This document shows positions 11,087-21,760 of a stretch of DNA of 64,000 nucleotides, piece after piece (the first letter of the stretch is position 1; each line of letters opens with the position of its first letter). The stretch lies in NCBI GenBank assembly GCA_033977485.1, contig CM066998.1, positions 23,623,501 through 23,687,500 of the forward strand. The letters run 5' to 3'. The position numbers and the translations under genes were made by a program. The notes below the pieces were generated by a model that saw nothing but the letters and a program-made list of their open reading frames with translations, was not told the DNA's origin and did no database searches. The stretch comes from Hydrangea macrophylla (taxonomy: Eukaryota > Streptophyta > Magnoliopsida > Cornales > Hydrangeaceae).

Positions 11087-11722
11087 TGATACGAACCCCG
11101 CCAATACTGTGACGAAACCCGTAACACGATTAATGTCTCGGACCGTTCTACTGTCAGATTCAATGGAAACCGCGACCCAACACCTATAACAGATGCGAAC
11201 CTTGGTATAAAGGATGGAGACGCCACAATCAAGGATGGAAAACTCGATTGATAAGTCAAGGTATGAACGCCACAGAGTAAATCTGATAAGTTTGAATAGT
11301 TCTTCAAAGAACCAAAGAGAAAACTCTCACAATATTATTAATGATCAAAACTGAATATTACAAACCCTAAAACTGTTTAAATAGCTGAGGCTTAAAGTTG
11401 GGCCCTTTTAAGCCTACGAAATATTATGGTCCAATATAATTCATCCCAAAACTAAAATAAAAAGAAACTAATGAATATAAAAAAAATCCCTAAGTTGGCA
11501 TGCAAGCCTATAATTTATTCTATAGCTTGAATCATGGACACCCAGCCTTGTAGATCACTAGTATCCTCCTTTGGGCCACTCAGATTAGTCTCAACCCAAA
11601 TTTGTTGAACCAGCCCAATGAGATTGTCCTTGAACCGCTTTGCTCGCGCCCTTGTAACCGGACCAATTGGCACGTGGTTCGGGTCCGCATTCCACCTTGT
11701 GCTAGCCGCCATGTTCTCATCA
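11087..11722 (-). repeat. 3' LTR of the CRM element
   Basis: It starts in sense at 11722 (TGATGAGAACATGG) and ends at 11087 (GGGGTTCGTATCA). It carries the last ~68 codons and the stop of the gag-pol ORF (11515-11722), then the terminator/polyadenylation region. Confidence 0.95.
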
Positions 11723-14700
11723 TTCCCCTCCTCTTGAAAAGGATTTGTCCTCAAATCGTCACCTACATCAAAAGGAGATAAATCAGTAACATTGAAAGTA
11801 GTACTAACATTATACTCACCAGGCAACTCTAGCTTGTAGGCATTATCATTGATGCGCTCAAGAACTTGAAAAGGACCATCGCCTCGGGGAAGCAATTTAG
11901 AACGCCTTTGTGCAGGAAATCTTTCTTTTCGCATATGTACCCAAACCCAATCTCCGGGTTCAAAGATGATATTGCGTCGCCCTTTGTTAGCTTGCGTTGC
12001 ATATTGCTCTGTTCTTCGCTCAATATTGAGCCTTGCTTTCTCATGAATCTGTTTAACAAAATCTGCTTTCTTTTTGCCATCTAAATTAACACGCTCAGTA
12101 ACAGGTAAAGGAGATAAATCCAAAGGAGTTAAAGGATTAAAACCATACACAATTTCAAAGGGTGAAAATTTAGTAGCAGAATGAATGGTACGATTATAAG
12201 CAAACTCAACATGTGGTAAACATTCTTCCCATGTTTTGATGTTCTTTTTAATAATAGCCCTTAACAAAGTAGATAAAGTCCTATTTACTACTTCGGTTTG
12301 ACCATCAGTTTGTGGATGGCAAGTAGTAGAAAATAATAACTTAGTCCCCAACTTACACCACAAGGTCTTCCAAAAGTAACTCAAGAACTTAACATCTCTA
12401 TCTGAAACAATGGTTCTAGGCATACCATGTAATCTCACAATCTCCTTAAAGAACAAATCAGCAACATGTGAAGCATCAACAGTTTTGTGACATGGAATAA
12501 AATGTGCCATCTTGGAAAATCTATCCACAACCACAAAAATTGAGTCTCGACCATGTTTAGTCCTAGGTAAACCTAACACAAAATCCATTGAAATATCAAT
12601 CCATGGTTCACTAGGAATTGGAAGAGGTGTGTATAAGCCATGGGGTTGTACTCTAGATTTTGCTCGCCTACATGTGACACATCTACCACAAATCCTCTCA
12701 ACATCTTGTTTCATGCGTGGCCAATAGAAGTGTTCTTGCAGAACGGCTAATGTTTTAACTACCCCAAAATGTCCCATTAACCCTCCCCCATGTGACTCTC
12801 TCACAAGCAACTCTCTCACAGAACAATTTGGAATGCACAATTTATTTTCTCGAAATAAAAACCCCTCATGCCTATAGAATTTATTATGGGCAATTTTTTC
12901 ACAAGATTCAAACTCTTCACTAAAATCTAGGTCTAAAGGATATAATTCTTTAATATGCTCAAAACCAAGAACCTTAGCATCAAGAGTGGAGATTAGAATG
13001 TACCTTCGAGAAAGTGCATCGGCAACGATGTTCTCCTTACCTTGTTTATATCGAATGACGTATGGAAACGTCTCAATGAATTCAACCCATCGTGCATGTC
13101 TCTTGTTCAGCTTGTGTTGGACTTTAAGGTGCTTTAAAGACTCATGATCGGTGTGAATCACGAACTCTTTAGGCCACAAGTAATGCTGCCATGTCTCCAA
13201 AGCTCGAACCAATGCATACATCTCTTTGTCATACGTGGGATAGTTTAAGGCAGCCCCACTTAACTTCTCACTAAAGTATGCAATCGGTCTTCCTTCTTGC
13301 ATAAGCACGGTGCCAATACCTAAACCTGAAGCATCACATTCAATTTCAAAAGTTTTTGTAAAGTTAGGTAAAGCAAGTAAAGGTGCATGAGTTAACTTCT
13401 CCTTGAGTAATTGAAATGCCTTCTCTTGCTCTTCCCCCCATTTGAACCCAACATTTTTCTTGATGACTTCGGTTATCGGTGCAGCTATATTACTGAAGTC
13501 TTTCACGAACCTCCTGTAAAAACTAGCAAGTCCATGAAAACTTCGCACATTACTTACACTAGATGGGCTTGGCCATTCTTGGATAGCACGAATCTTTTCT
13601 TCATCAACCTGTATTCCTTGTGCACACACAACAAAACCAAGAAACACAAGCTTATCGGTGCAAAAAGTGCACTTCTTTAGGTTAGCAAACAACTTTTCAT
13701 TTCTAAGCACATCTAACACAAGTTTTAAATGCTTCAAATGCTCTTCCAAGTTTTTGCTATAAATCAGGATATCATCAAAATAAACAACTACAAATTTTCC
13801 AATGAAAGCACGCAAAACATGGTTCATCAATCTCATAAAAGTACTAGGAGCATTAGTTAATCCAAAAGGCATAACTAACCATTCATACAAACCATATTTT
13901 GTTTTAAATGCAGTTTTCCATTCATCACCTTCTTTCATTCTAATTTGATGATACCCACTTTTCAAATCAATCTTAGAAAATATACAAGAACCATGCAACT
14001 CATCTAACATATCATCTAAGCGAGGAATAGGGTGTCGATACTTTACCGTTATGTTGTTGACGGCTCGGCAATCAACGCACATTCTCCAAGTCCCATCCTT
14101 CTTAGGAACCAAAATCACCGGAACGGCGCATGGACTCATACTTTCTCTTACGTACCCCTTTTCCATCAACTCACTAACCTGCTTTTGTAGCTCCTTTGTC
14201 TCCTCAGGATTGCTTCTATAGGCTGGTCGGTTTGGAATGGTAGCACCGGGCACGAAATCAATTTGATGTTCAATCCCTCGAATAGGGGGTAAACCATGTG
14301 GAACCTCCTCGGGAAAGATATCACCAAACTCCTGCAAAAGAGAAACAACAGAACTAGGCAAAGATGAGTCAATTTGGTTAGTGTTTAAAAATGCCTCTTT
14401 GTACAAAAGTACAATCATAGGCTGATTTGAAAACAACGCTCGTTTGATCTCACTCGCTTTTGCATAAAAATTCTTTTTTTGGTTTCCCTCTAATTTTCCC
14501 TCAATGGCTGCATTTTTCTTTTCTTTTTCCCTCTCATTTTTCTCACTCCTTTTCTTTTGTTCACTCTCTTTCTTTTGATCACTCTCCCTTTGCAACCTCA
14601 CTTGATCTTCATAAACTTGCTTCGGTGTCAAAGGCACTAAGGTGATTGTCCTTTGATTAAGTACGAACGAGTATTTATTTGTGAAACCATCATGCTTAAC

Positions 14701-16290
14701 ACGTCGATCAAATTGCCATGGCCTCCCTAACAACAAGTGTCCAGCTTGCATCGGAACCACATCACTCAAAACTTCATCTTCATATCTCCCAATACGAAAA
14801 GGAACTATTACTTGTTTAGTCACTCTTACTTCTCCACTATCATTGAGCCATTGCAATTTATAAGGCCGTGGATGCTTGATTGTTGGCAGCCCTAATTTCT
14901 CCACCAAAGTTGTGCTAGCAACGTTAGTACAACTCCCCCCATCTATGATCACACTACACACCTTATCTTTGACATGACATCTCGTATGAAAGATGTTCTC
15001 CCGTTGTGCCTCATCATCTTCCTTAACCTGCATATTTAGAGCTCTCCTTGCCACTAACAAATCCCCTTGGGCAGCGTACTCTTCATCATCGGCATCCTCC
15101 AATGGTGGCACAGATTCATTGTCATCTTCATCTTCGGTTTCAATCTCACCATTGTCTCGCATCACCATAACCCGCTTATTTGGACATTGACTTGCTATAT
15201 GTCCCCTGCCTTGGCATTTAAAACACTTAATGTCACGATTTCTAGAAGTAGAAGAATCAGATTTACCTTGATTTCCATGGCTGGTCACTTCTTGTTTTTG
15301 CTCAGTTTTTGGCTTCACCAAAGGCTGCTTCTCATCTCTTTTCCAATTATTTGATTTCCAAGCGGATGTATTGGAATTTTGGCTTGGATTTTGGCTTGGA
15401 CGTGTGCTGCTGCCCCTCCTCTTGAGTTGATTCTCAATTTTAATAGCCATGTGTACCATATCCTCCAACTCAACATAGTGTTGCAATTCCACTGCATTGG
15501 CAATTTCCCGATTCAACCCAACTAAGAATCTAGCCATTGTAGCCTCTCGATCTTCCTCTACATTCGCTCGAATCATAGCTACTTCCATCTCCTTATAATA
15601 TTCTTCCACACTCCTATTACCTTGCCTCAAACTTTGCAACTTGTTGTACAACTCTCGGTAATAATAGCTTGGAACGAACCGCTTCCTCATCACAGTTTTC
15701 ATATCCTCCCACGTCTCTATTGGACGCTCCCTATTTCTTCTCCTATTCAACACCAATTGATCCCACCAAATGATAGCATAATCAGAAAATTCAATGGCAG
15801 CAAGTTTTACCTTCTTAGCCTCAGAGTAATGGTGGCAATCAAATACTAATTCTACCTTCTTCTCCCATTCTAGATAGGCTTCCGGATCATTCTTCCCTTG
15901 AAACGACGGAATCTTCATCTTAATACTACCCAAATTATTATCTTCCCGGTTCCTAGCTTCTCTAAACCTAACTTCTCTACCCCGACCACCATATCTCCTA
16001 TGATTATCTATTGACTCCTGATCATTTTCTTCGTCAAAGTCTTCCCAAAAATACTCCTCTTCTTCAACTCTCACTCCCCTCGGTTGAACTCTCTCTCTTC
16101 TACGTCCATGAGGAGCATTGTTTTGTGGCTGCTCCACACGTGCATTCTCTACTCTATCTAACCGTTCATGGACTTGATCCATTTCTGTCCTCAATACCCT
16201 CCTCATTTCACCCATTAATGCCTCCAATAGTAGTTTCTGATCAGTCTCTCCCGAAACCTCCCCGGCAATGTTTTTGTCTTTATGGGCCAT
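11515..16290 (-). CDS. gag-pol polyprotein, CRM-clade chromovirus
   Basis: A single ORF of 1591 residues from the chosen Met; an in-frame Met 20 codons upstream is encoded by an AT microsatellite, so I prefer the start at 16290, MAHKDK. Domain order (residue numbers from the chosen Met): gag about 120-290; zinc knuckle C-X2-C-X4-H-X4-C at 356-369; aspartic protease I-I-D-G-G-S near 448; reverse transcriptase about 700-890 with Y-F-D-D at 837-840; RNase H about 980-1095 (first D at 986, then T-D-H-E and A-D-A-L-S-R); integrase with HHCC zinc domain about 1165-1210 and D, D, E at 1236, 1297 and 1333 (35 residues between the last two); GPF-type motif near 1471; basic tail ending in the 3' LTR. 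Function: self-replication by reverse transcription; CRM relatives concentrate at centromeres. No stop or frameshift seen. Confidence 0.93.
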   Translation of the reverse strand: MAHKDKNIAGEVSGETDQKLLLEALMGEMRRVLRTEMDQVHERLDRVENARVEQPQNNAPHGRRRERVQPRGVRVEEEEYFWEDFDEENDQESIDNHRRYGGRGREVRFREARNREDNNLGSIKMKIPSFQGKNDPEAYLEWEKKVELVFDCHHYSEAKKVKLAAIEFSDYAIIWWDQLVLNRRRNRERPIETWEDMKTVMRKRFVPSYYYRELYNKLQSLRQGNRSVEEYYKEMEVAMIRANVEEDREATMARFLVGLNREIANAVELQHYVELEDMVHMAIKIENQLKRRGSSTRPSQNPSQNSNTSAWKSNNWKRDEKQPLVKPKTEQKQEVTSHGNQGKSDSSTSRNRDIKCFKCQGRGHIASQCPNKRVMVMRDNGEIETEDEDDNESVPPLEDADDEEYAAQGDLLVARRALNMQVKEDDEAQRENIFHTRCHVKDKVCSVIIDGGSCTNVASTTLVEKLGLPTIKHPRPYKLQWLNDSGEVRVTKQVIVPFRIGRYEDEVLSDVVPMQAGHLLLGRPWQFDRRVKHDGFTNKYSFVLNQRTITLVPLTPKQVYEDQVRLQRESDQKKESEQKKRSEKNEREKEKKNAAIEGKLEGNQKKNFYAKASEIKRALFSNQPMIVLLYKEAFLNTNQIDSSLPSSVVSLLQEFGDIFPEEVPHGLPPIRGIEHQIDFVPGATIPNRPAYRSNPEETKELQKQVSELMEKGYVRESMSPCAVPVILVPKKDGTWRMCVDCRAVNNITVKYRHPIPRLDDMLDELHGSCIFSKIDLKSGYHQIRMKEGDEWKTAFKTKYGLYEWLVMPFGLTNAPSTFMRLMNHVLRAFIGKFVVVYFDDILIYSKNLEEHLKHLKLVLDVLRNEKLFANLKKCTFCTDKLVFLGFVVCAQGIQVDEEKIRAIQEWPSPSSVSNVRSFHGLASFYRRFVKDFSNIAAPITEVIKKNVGFKWGEEQEKAFQLLKEKLTHAPLLALPNFTKTFEIECDASGLGIGTVLMQEGRPIAYFSEKLSGAALNYPTYDKEMYALVRALETWQHYLWPKEFVIHTDHESLKHLKVQHKLNKRHARWVEFIETFPYVIRYKQGKENIVADALSRRYILISTLDAKVLGFEHIKELYPLDLDFSEEFESCEKIAHNKFYRHEGFLFRENKLCIPNCSVRELLVRESHGGGLMGHFGVVKTLAVLQEHFYWPRMKQDVERICGRCVTCRRAKSRVQPHGLYTPLPIPSEPWIDISMDFVLGLPRTKHGRDSIFVVVDRFSKMAHFIPCHKTVDASHVADLFFKEIVRLHGMPRTIVSDRDVKFLSYFWKTLWCKLGTKLLFSTTCHPQTDGQTEVVNRTLSTLLRAIIKKNIKTWEECLPHVEFAYNRTIHSATKFSPFEIVYGFNPLTPLDLSPLPVTERVNLDGKKKADFVKQIHEKARLNIERRTEQYATQANKGRRNIIFEPGDWVWVHMRKERFPAQRRSKLLPRGDGPFQVLERINDNAYKLELPGEYNVSTTFNVTDLSPFDVGDDLRTNPFQEEGNDENMAASTRWNADPNHVPIGPVTRARAKRFKDNLIGLVQQIWVETNLSGPKEDTSDLQGWVSMIQAIE
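11723..11736 (-). other. polypurine tract of the CRM element
   Basis: In sense the sequence AAGAGGAGGGGAA directly precedes the 3' LTR start TGATGAG. It lies inside the ORF and encodes Q-E-E-G, so plus-strand priming and protein sequence share these bases. Confidence 0.85.
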
Positions 16291-16776
16291 ATTTCGCTGC
16301 AAAACAAAGATTAGATAAAAATATATATATATATATATGTAGGACCTCACAACTCTCGCTCACGTGTTTCACTCAACTAGGATGTATCACTCAAGTTCAC
16401 TCGTGTTTAAACTGAAAATCAATTTGGCTTTTACCCTCTTATGTGCTCACCACTCTTGCCTTTTTCCACTCGTAGGAATTCTCACTCGGTTCTTATGAAA
16501 CTGTTCAAACAATGACCAGAATTTCTCAGTAACAATCCACACCCAAACTAGACCAATCAAATTTGGAAGCTGAAAGCACGACGAAAAAAACTAACGCGGA
16601 TGGCTAGGTTTCCAAAAGCACAAAAAATGGAATTTTCGGAAAATTTTTTTCACACTATGGAGTAAGGTCAGATTCGGACTCCTTAGACCCCAAATATCGC
16701 AAAACAAAAATAAAATTTTAAGCCGAGTTTTTGTACTTTTTTTTTTCCTCCCCTACAGATCTCTTCTCTTCTCTTC

Positions 16777-16813
<37 letters not shown>

Positions 16814-17172
16814 TTTTTTTTTTGTATTTTTTTTTTTTTTTTGAATATAATCAGGCAGACTTCACAGTTCACGTATCTGATTCAGAAACCCTAATTCCAA
16901 GAAGAAAAAAAAACCACAATAACAACGATCACGAGAATGAACAAACACGAAGTAACAAGAGCAAATCACAGATCAGATTCGCAAGCCCTAAACACAAAAT
17001 TCCAGATCGTAATCGAACACCCTTTTTTTTTTTTTTTTTTTTTTTTCGGTACGGTTCAAAAACGAGAACGAATAAGAAAACGAAGAGAAACAAAAACGAA
17101 TACGAACAGAACCAGAAGAAACGAATAAGAATAGAAACGAAAAAGATATGATAAACCTGAGACTAGAACTGT
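16291..17172 (-). other. untranslated leader of the CRM element
   Basis: This is the region between primer site and ORF. It contains T-rich tracts (about 16738-16842 and 17022-17046 on the plus strand, so A-rich in the RNA) and no supported coding sequence. Confidence 0.7.
16319..16338. repeat. AT dinucleotide microsatellite
   Basis: A short (AT)n run lies in the CRM leader just upstream of the ORF; it creates the spurious Y-I-Y-I N-terminal extension. Confidence 0.9.
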
Positions 17173-17184
17173 GCTCTGATACCA
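17173..17184 (-). other. primer-binding site, initiator tRNA-Met
   Basis: The minus strand reads TGGTATCAGAGC, complementary to the 3' end of plant initiator tRNA-Met, and begins two bases after the LTR end TATCA. Confidence 0.92.
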
Positions 17185-17186
17185 AC

Positions 17187-17822
17187 TGATACGAACCCCG
17201 CCAATACTGTGACGAAACCCGTAACACGATTAATGTCTCGGACCGTTCTACTGTCAGATTCAATGGAAACCGCGACCCAACACCTATAACAGATGCGAAC
17301 CTTGGTATAAAGGATGGAGACGCCACAATCAAGGATGGAAAACTCGATTGATAAGTCAAGGTATGAACGCCACAGAGTAAATCTGATAAGTTTGAATAGT
17401 TCTTCAAAGAACCAAAGAGAAAACTCTCACAATATTATTAATGATCAAAACTGAATATTACAAACCCTAAAACTGTTTAAATAGCTGAGGCTTAAAGTTG
17501 GGCCCTTTTAAGCCTACGAAATATTATGGTCCAATATAATTCATCCCAAAACTAAAATAAAAAGAAACTAATGAATATAAAAAAAATCCCTAAGTTGGCA
17601 TGCAAGCCTATAATTTATTCTATAGCTTGAATCATGGACACCCAGCCTTGTAGATCACTAGTATCCTCCTTTGGGCCACTCAGATTAGTCTCAACCCAAA
17701 TTTGTTGAACCAGCCCAATGAGATTGTCCTTGAACCGCTTTGCTCGCGCCCTTGTAACCGGACCAATTGGCACGTGGTTCGGGTCCGCATTCCACCTTGT
17801 GCTAGCCGCCATGTTCTCATCA
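17187..17822 (-). repeat. 5' LTR of the CRM element
   Basis: Identical by eye to 11087-11722 and offset by exactly 6100 bp. It includes an unused copy of the gag-pol C-terminal coding segment, because that segment lies within the LTR. Confidence 0.95.
17476..17483 (-). promoter_or_regulatory. TATA-like box in the CRM 5' LTR
   Basis: The sense strand reads TATTTAAA mid-LTR, about 290 bp from the LTR end. It is the best TATA candidate I can see in this LTR; function is inferred from position. Confidence 0.4.
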
Positions 17823-18821
17823 ACAACAATGCTCATGGCTCCTAAATGCAAGCAGCATGTGAAACGCCTCTCATTTACATATATAAGATTCTCGTTCTCT
17901 ACAAACTGAGCTGCTAGTCCCTAGTCTGCTAACTTTTGGGTCCTTTTCTTTCCTACAAAAATGAGTTCGAGAATAAACTTTTTCGATAGGGGAACATGAT
18001 AATCAATGTTTTCTGAAACTAGCACAATTCAAAAACATTGATTTTAAAAACCATAGTTTGAAGGACTCACCATATGGAGTGGGATACTTGGTTACCATAG
18101 TGATAAGAACATGCAACTAAATCAAAGATCTCGGATCTCGGTGTTAGAACCAAAGATAGTTTGCATTGAGTAGAGCCACCTAAAAGAAATAGCCACATGT
18201 TACGAATTAGTAGCAATAATAAAAAAAATTCAAAAATTGTAAGAAAATAATTGCTTACGAATCAGCCATATGACCAAACTTCAATTATAAGCATCAATAA
18301 TTGCTTACTGATTTGGATTTCAATCCATAATCAATAGGTTGGTCCAAAATTTAAGAAAATGAAGTCCCTCAAAGCTAAGCTATATGAGACATGAAAGATA
18401 ACAAACTAATCATCCAAGGTTGAACTACAAAGGCCTAGAAAAGAGACTATGGTAAACTAAAAGCAATTAAAACAAACTCTTTGATTCAAACGAGAACTGT
18501 AATTTAAAGTTGAACTTCACACTTGCAAAAATTCATGCACCTTTGAAGTAAATTGATCACCTATGTGTCTTTAGGCTCTCAACTGTAGTGTAGTGGCGAA
18601 TGGAACTTAGCTTAGTATAGACTAGGCCTGTGAACCTATATAACCATCACATCCACATCAGGCTCTTAACTGTAGTGTAGTGGCGAATGAGAGTTTTCTG
18701 ATTCATTTATATCCATTCAAACATACTAATATGTTTCTAGTGTAAAACTTGTATAAAAAAATATGGACCATATTCCAGACCAAACAAAGTATTTTGGTAT
18801 ACATTGTTCAGTTTGTTGTAG
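17823..18821. other. single-copy flank between CRM element and tandem duplication
   Basis: No gene recognised. A 30-bp sequence (GGCTCT..CTGTAGTGTAGTGGCG..) occurs at 18573-18602 and again at 18660-18689 with one mismatch. The rest is AT-rich. Confidence 0.45.
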
Positions 18822-20736
18822 CTAAAATCTTTCATAGAAAAACATCAAAGCAACAAGGTTTAGTTTTACATCAAGGGAGTGTCTAAGATGCGAAGAAGAT
18901 CACACAGGAAACATGAAACCGATATGAAGATGGGCGCAACCTGAGGGATGGGAAGCCTCTTCCCACTAATGGAAAGAGAAACTGAATTCAACTTAGAGCT
19001 CCAGGGAAGTGCCTGCTCAATTCATCAACAAGTGCCAAGTAAATCAAGTTGCATGAAACAACAAATGAAAGGACATCACAGTAAATTTACAAATTTAAAT
19101 TTTAATGAGGAACTTCAATATCGTTTAATTGAAAAGCAAGCAAATGGAAAAAGTGTAAAAACCACCTTGTCCAATTGAAACTATAGGGACCAAACCTCAG
19201 GGGTATATTTCATATTTAAGCCCAAAAACAAAAGTGGAAAAAGAAATTTGCCTCATAACATGTAAGCTAGATAAGATTGCACACATCAAAAGTCGCAAGT
19301 CGGAGGAAATTGTTTGGTTTGTGGATTTAGTGAAGGAAAGTTATAAAAAGAAAAGAGAAAGAAAAACAAAAGCCTCTAGTATTTTGATATTTTCTCATAT
19401 ACTCAAATTACATTTGAAAGGAAAAGATACGTTGTTGAGAAGCAACAGAAAGGAAAACGAGTTGCTGCATTAAATAAAAGAAAATTCTGTTATTTTTTTC
19501 ATTCTATTTTCTTTTCCACCCAATTTCCTCACGTTTTCCTTTGGTAACGAAGTAAGGAAAATTGTTTCATTTGTGTTCTCTTTCCTTATCCTTCCCCAAA
19601 TCCACGAAGAGAACGGAACCTAAAGAAGGATCATTTGTGTTCTCTTTCCTTATCTTTCCTTTGGATCTTGTTGAAGACTGGTTGAATCCTGAATGCCATA
19701 TCCTTATTTACCCTATTTATATTAACTATTAAGGAAAGTCAACAACAATGAATTTTGTTAATTAAAAAAAGTAGAATTTATACACATCTTTTACATTCTG
19801 GTCGATGTTAGTAACCAGCAGCATTAGCCAAAAAAATCTTAAAAAATACAAAAAAGATATATAGGTATTAAGCATAAGGGATTGAGTGGTGGTGATGAAG
19901 TCAATCACTAGGTTGGTTTGTGTGTCTCCATATGCATAGATTAATAATAAGTCTTAATCATATATACAAGAAATGCTATTATATTTAGAAAAACAATAAC
20001 GGGTCATATGTTAGATGACAATCATATTGCATGGGTCATGACTCATATTAAAATGATAGTGATATAGTCCACACAACATAGTCATGGTAATATATGCATT
20101 ATTTTTTGACACATCAACAATTTTCATTATAGATAAGCCAAACTCACAAAGAAATGGGACAAAGCCCAAAGTTAAAATCCAGCAAACCAATAAACTCAGC
20201 CCCACTTAGAACATTTTACAAACACCTAAAATACAAAAGTCATATAATATGATCCTTGTAAAGACAACCTACCCAAAACCAACACATTAAAGCTTATAGC
20301 TACAGATAATTAAACAATAAATTAGCAAAATGGGTTCTCCAAAAAAGCCGAGGAAAATAATTAAAAATGGGTAAAATCTCTCAATGTACCTTCATATTCA
20401 CTTGCAAAGCTTTGGAGAGAGACAGGAGAGGATCCATGTAGCTGCAAAATCCCATGAAAACAAAACCTCAGTAGAAATGAGAATGTAAAAGAGAAGCTAA
20501 GGTTAATCACAAATGGGTCTCTTAAAATGTGCAGCAAAATTAGAAAGTAAATTGATTTGCAATGATGCAAATCAATTTCAAAATATAAATGGCGAATTTT
20601 GAAGATATGCTTGAGCTAATGCAAATCAATAGAAGCAGCAGATAAAGAATCACAAATTACAACAACTTCAACCCTCCGACCTAGCCAAACAAATCAGCTA
20701 AGGATATAGAGTAGATAGGAGAGTGAGAGGAGGCGG
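18822..20736. other. low-information flank, copy A
   Basis: No gene or element end identified. TTTGTGTTCTCTTTCCTTATC occurs twice (about 19570 and 19631). On the minus strand a 52-bp open segment (20390-20441) is bordered by TTTTGCAG and GTACATTG like a small exon (reads H-G-S-S-P-V-S-L-Q-S-F-A-S-E-Y-E). I cannot name a parent gene. Confidence 0.4.
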
Positions 20737-21190
20737 ATGCTACAACAAAAATGAGCTTTTGCAACGAAGCTTGGCAAGGAAAGATTAATTTTCTTGCTAA
20801 AGTATAGTATTAGCAAGGAAATTGTATTTCGTTGCTAAAGGGCTGAAAGACATACCCATTTGGCAACGAAAATCATGTTTCCTTGCTAAAAGTAAAGTCT
20901 TTTGCAACAAAATATCGAATTCCTTGCTAAAAGGATTGTTTTGGCAAGAAAAATCAATTTCCTTGCTAAAAGTATGTTTTTGCAAGGAAACAGTTTCCTT
21001 GTTAAAATTTACTTTTAGCCAAAAAACTATTGTTCCTTGCTAAAGATGGGTTTTAGCAAGGAAATATTTTGTCCTTGCCTAAAGTTGTGTTAAATATTAA
21101 AAAATTGAGAAAAATACCTTCTGCAAGTAAATAGTTTCCTTGCTAAACCCTGCTTTGGGAAACAAAAATAAAAAAAAAACCCCATGCTAA
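20737..21190. repeat. TTGCTAAA motif cluster with degenerate CACTA-like end, copy A
   Basis: About twelve copies of CTTGCTAAA or its complement TTTAGCAAG occur in both orientations within ~450 bp. The left edge reads TGCTACAACAAAAATGAG, close to a CACTACAA-type terminus with the first two bases changed. This is the layout of a CACTA subterminal region, but the motif differs from the TTATGTCAC motif of the element end at 33831, so it may belong to another, truncated element. Confidence 0.55.
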
Positions 21191-21311
21191 AACAAAGAAT
21201 CAGTTAAGGCCCTCGTCCAAAATTTTCTCAAAATTAAAATTTTCCTCAAAAGTACTTTTTGTAAAGTATATTCGCTAAGGTCTTTTATGTCAGTTTTTTA
21301 ATAGAGTGAAG

Positions 21312-21474
21312 TTTTGCTCACCCCAAAATTGCTCACCCAACTTTTTCCATTGGTTAATGCAGTGGGATCCAGGACTTTTTACCGTTAATTAATCATTATT
21401 TATTCCTGGGTCCTATTGCATTAACCAATATGATTTAATTAACAATGAGTGAGCAATTTTTGGGTGAGCAAAAA
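21312..21474. mobile_element. hairpin MITE-like insertion, copy A
   Basis: A 163-bp near-palindrome begins TTTTGCTCACCCC and ends GGGTGAGCAAAA. The arms keep pairing for about 75 bp (GGTTAATGCAGTGGGATCC against TGGGTCCTATTGCATTAACC). It interrupts the TTATGTCAC subterminal repeats of the CACTA element. No clear target-site duplication, so the superfamily is not assigned. Confidence 0.65.
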
Positions 21475-21716
21475 TGTATTCTTTTTAATAATTGTGACAT
21501 AAAAAATGTAGCACTTATGTCGGTTTCTTAAAAATTGACATAAATATAATAATAATTATGTCACTTATTAAAAAACTAACATAAGTATCTGTGCATTTTT
21601 ATATTAGTTCCACAAAGTCTGGCGCGCGGCGGTTAAAAAAAACAGGCAAGTCTGGCGCGCGATTCTGGAGTAAACTGAACTCTCAAAACCCCCTCTCTCA
21701 CACTCTGAATTGAAAC

Positions 21717-21719
<3 letters not shown>

Positions 21720-21759
<40 letters not shown>
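21720..21759. repeat. CT microsatellite, copy A
   Basis: About 40 nt of (CT)n. The copy B equivalent at 42339-42372 is about 34 nt. Confidence 0.95.

Positions 21760-21760
<1 letters not shown>

Larger units (their letters stand above)
11087..17822 (-). mobile_element. full-length CRM-clade Ty3/gypsy retrotransposon (chromovirus)
   Basis: All structural parts are present. Two 636-bp LTRs (11087-11722 and 17187-17822) look identical by eye across their length. The target-site duplication ACAAC sits at 11082-11086 and 17823-17827. A tRNA-iMet primer site (17173-17184) lies two bases from the 5' LTR, a polypurine tract abuts the 3' LTR, and one gag-pol ORF is uninterrupted. The gag core and the C-terminal G-P-V-T-R-A-R-A-K tail inside the LTR fit the CRM (centromeric retrotransposon) clade. 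Identical LTRs and no coding damage indicate a very recent insertion that could still be mobile. Confidence 0.93.

Noticed and set aside
11829..15849. Numerous plus- and minus-strand small frames inside the CRM gag-pol
   Set aside because: They are shadows of the 1591-residue gag-pol frame.
16951..17128. Plus-strand Asn/Lys/Arg-rich frames through poly-T tracts
   Set aside because: They cross the untranslated leader and primer site of the minus-strand CRM element and are low complexity.
18948..19178. 76-codon open frame, identical in both duplicates
   Set aside because: Identity is explained by the recent duplication; no recognisable family and no gene context.
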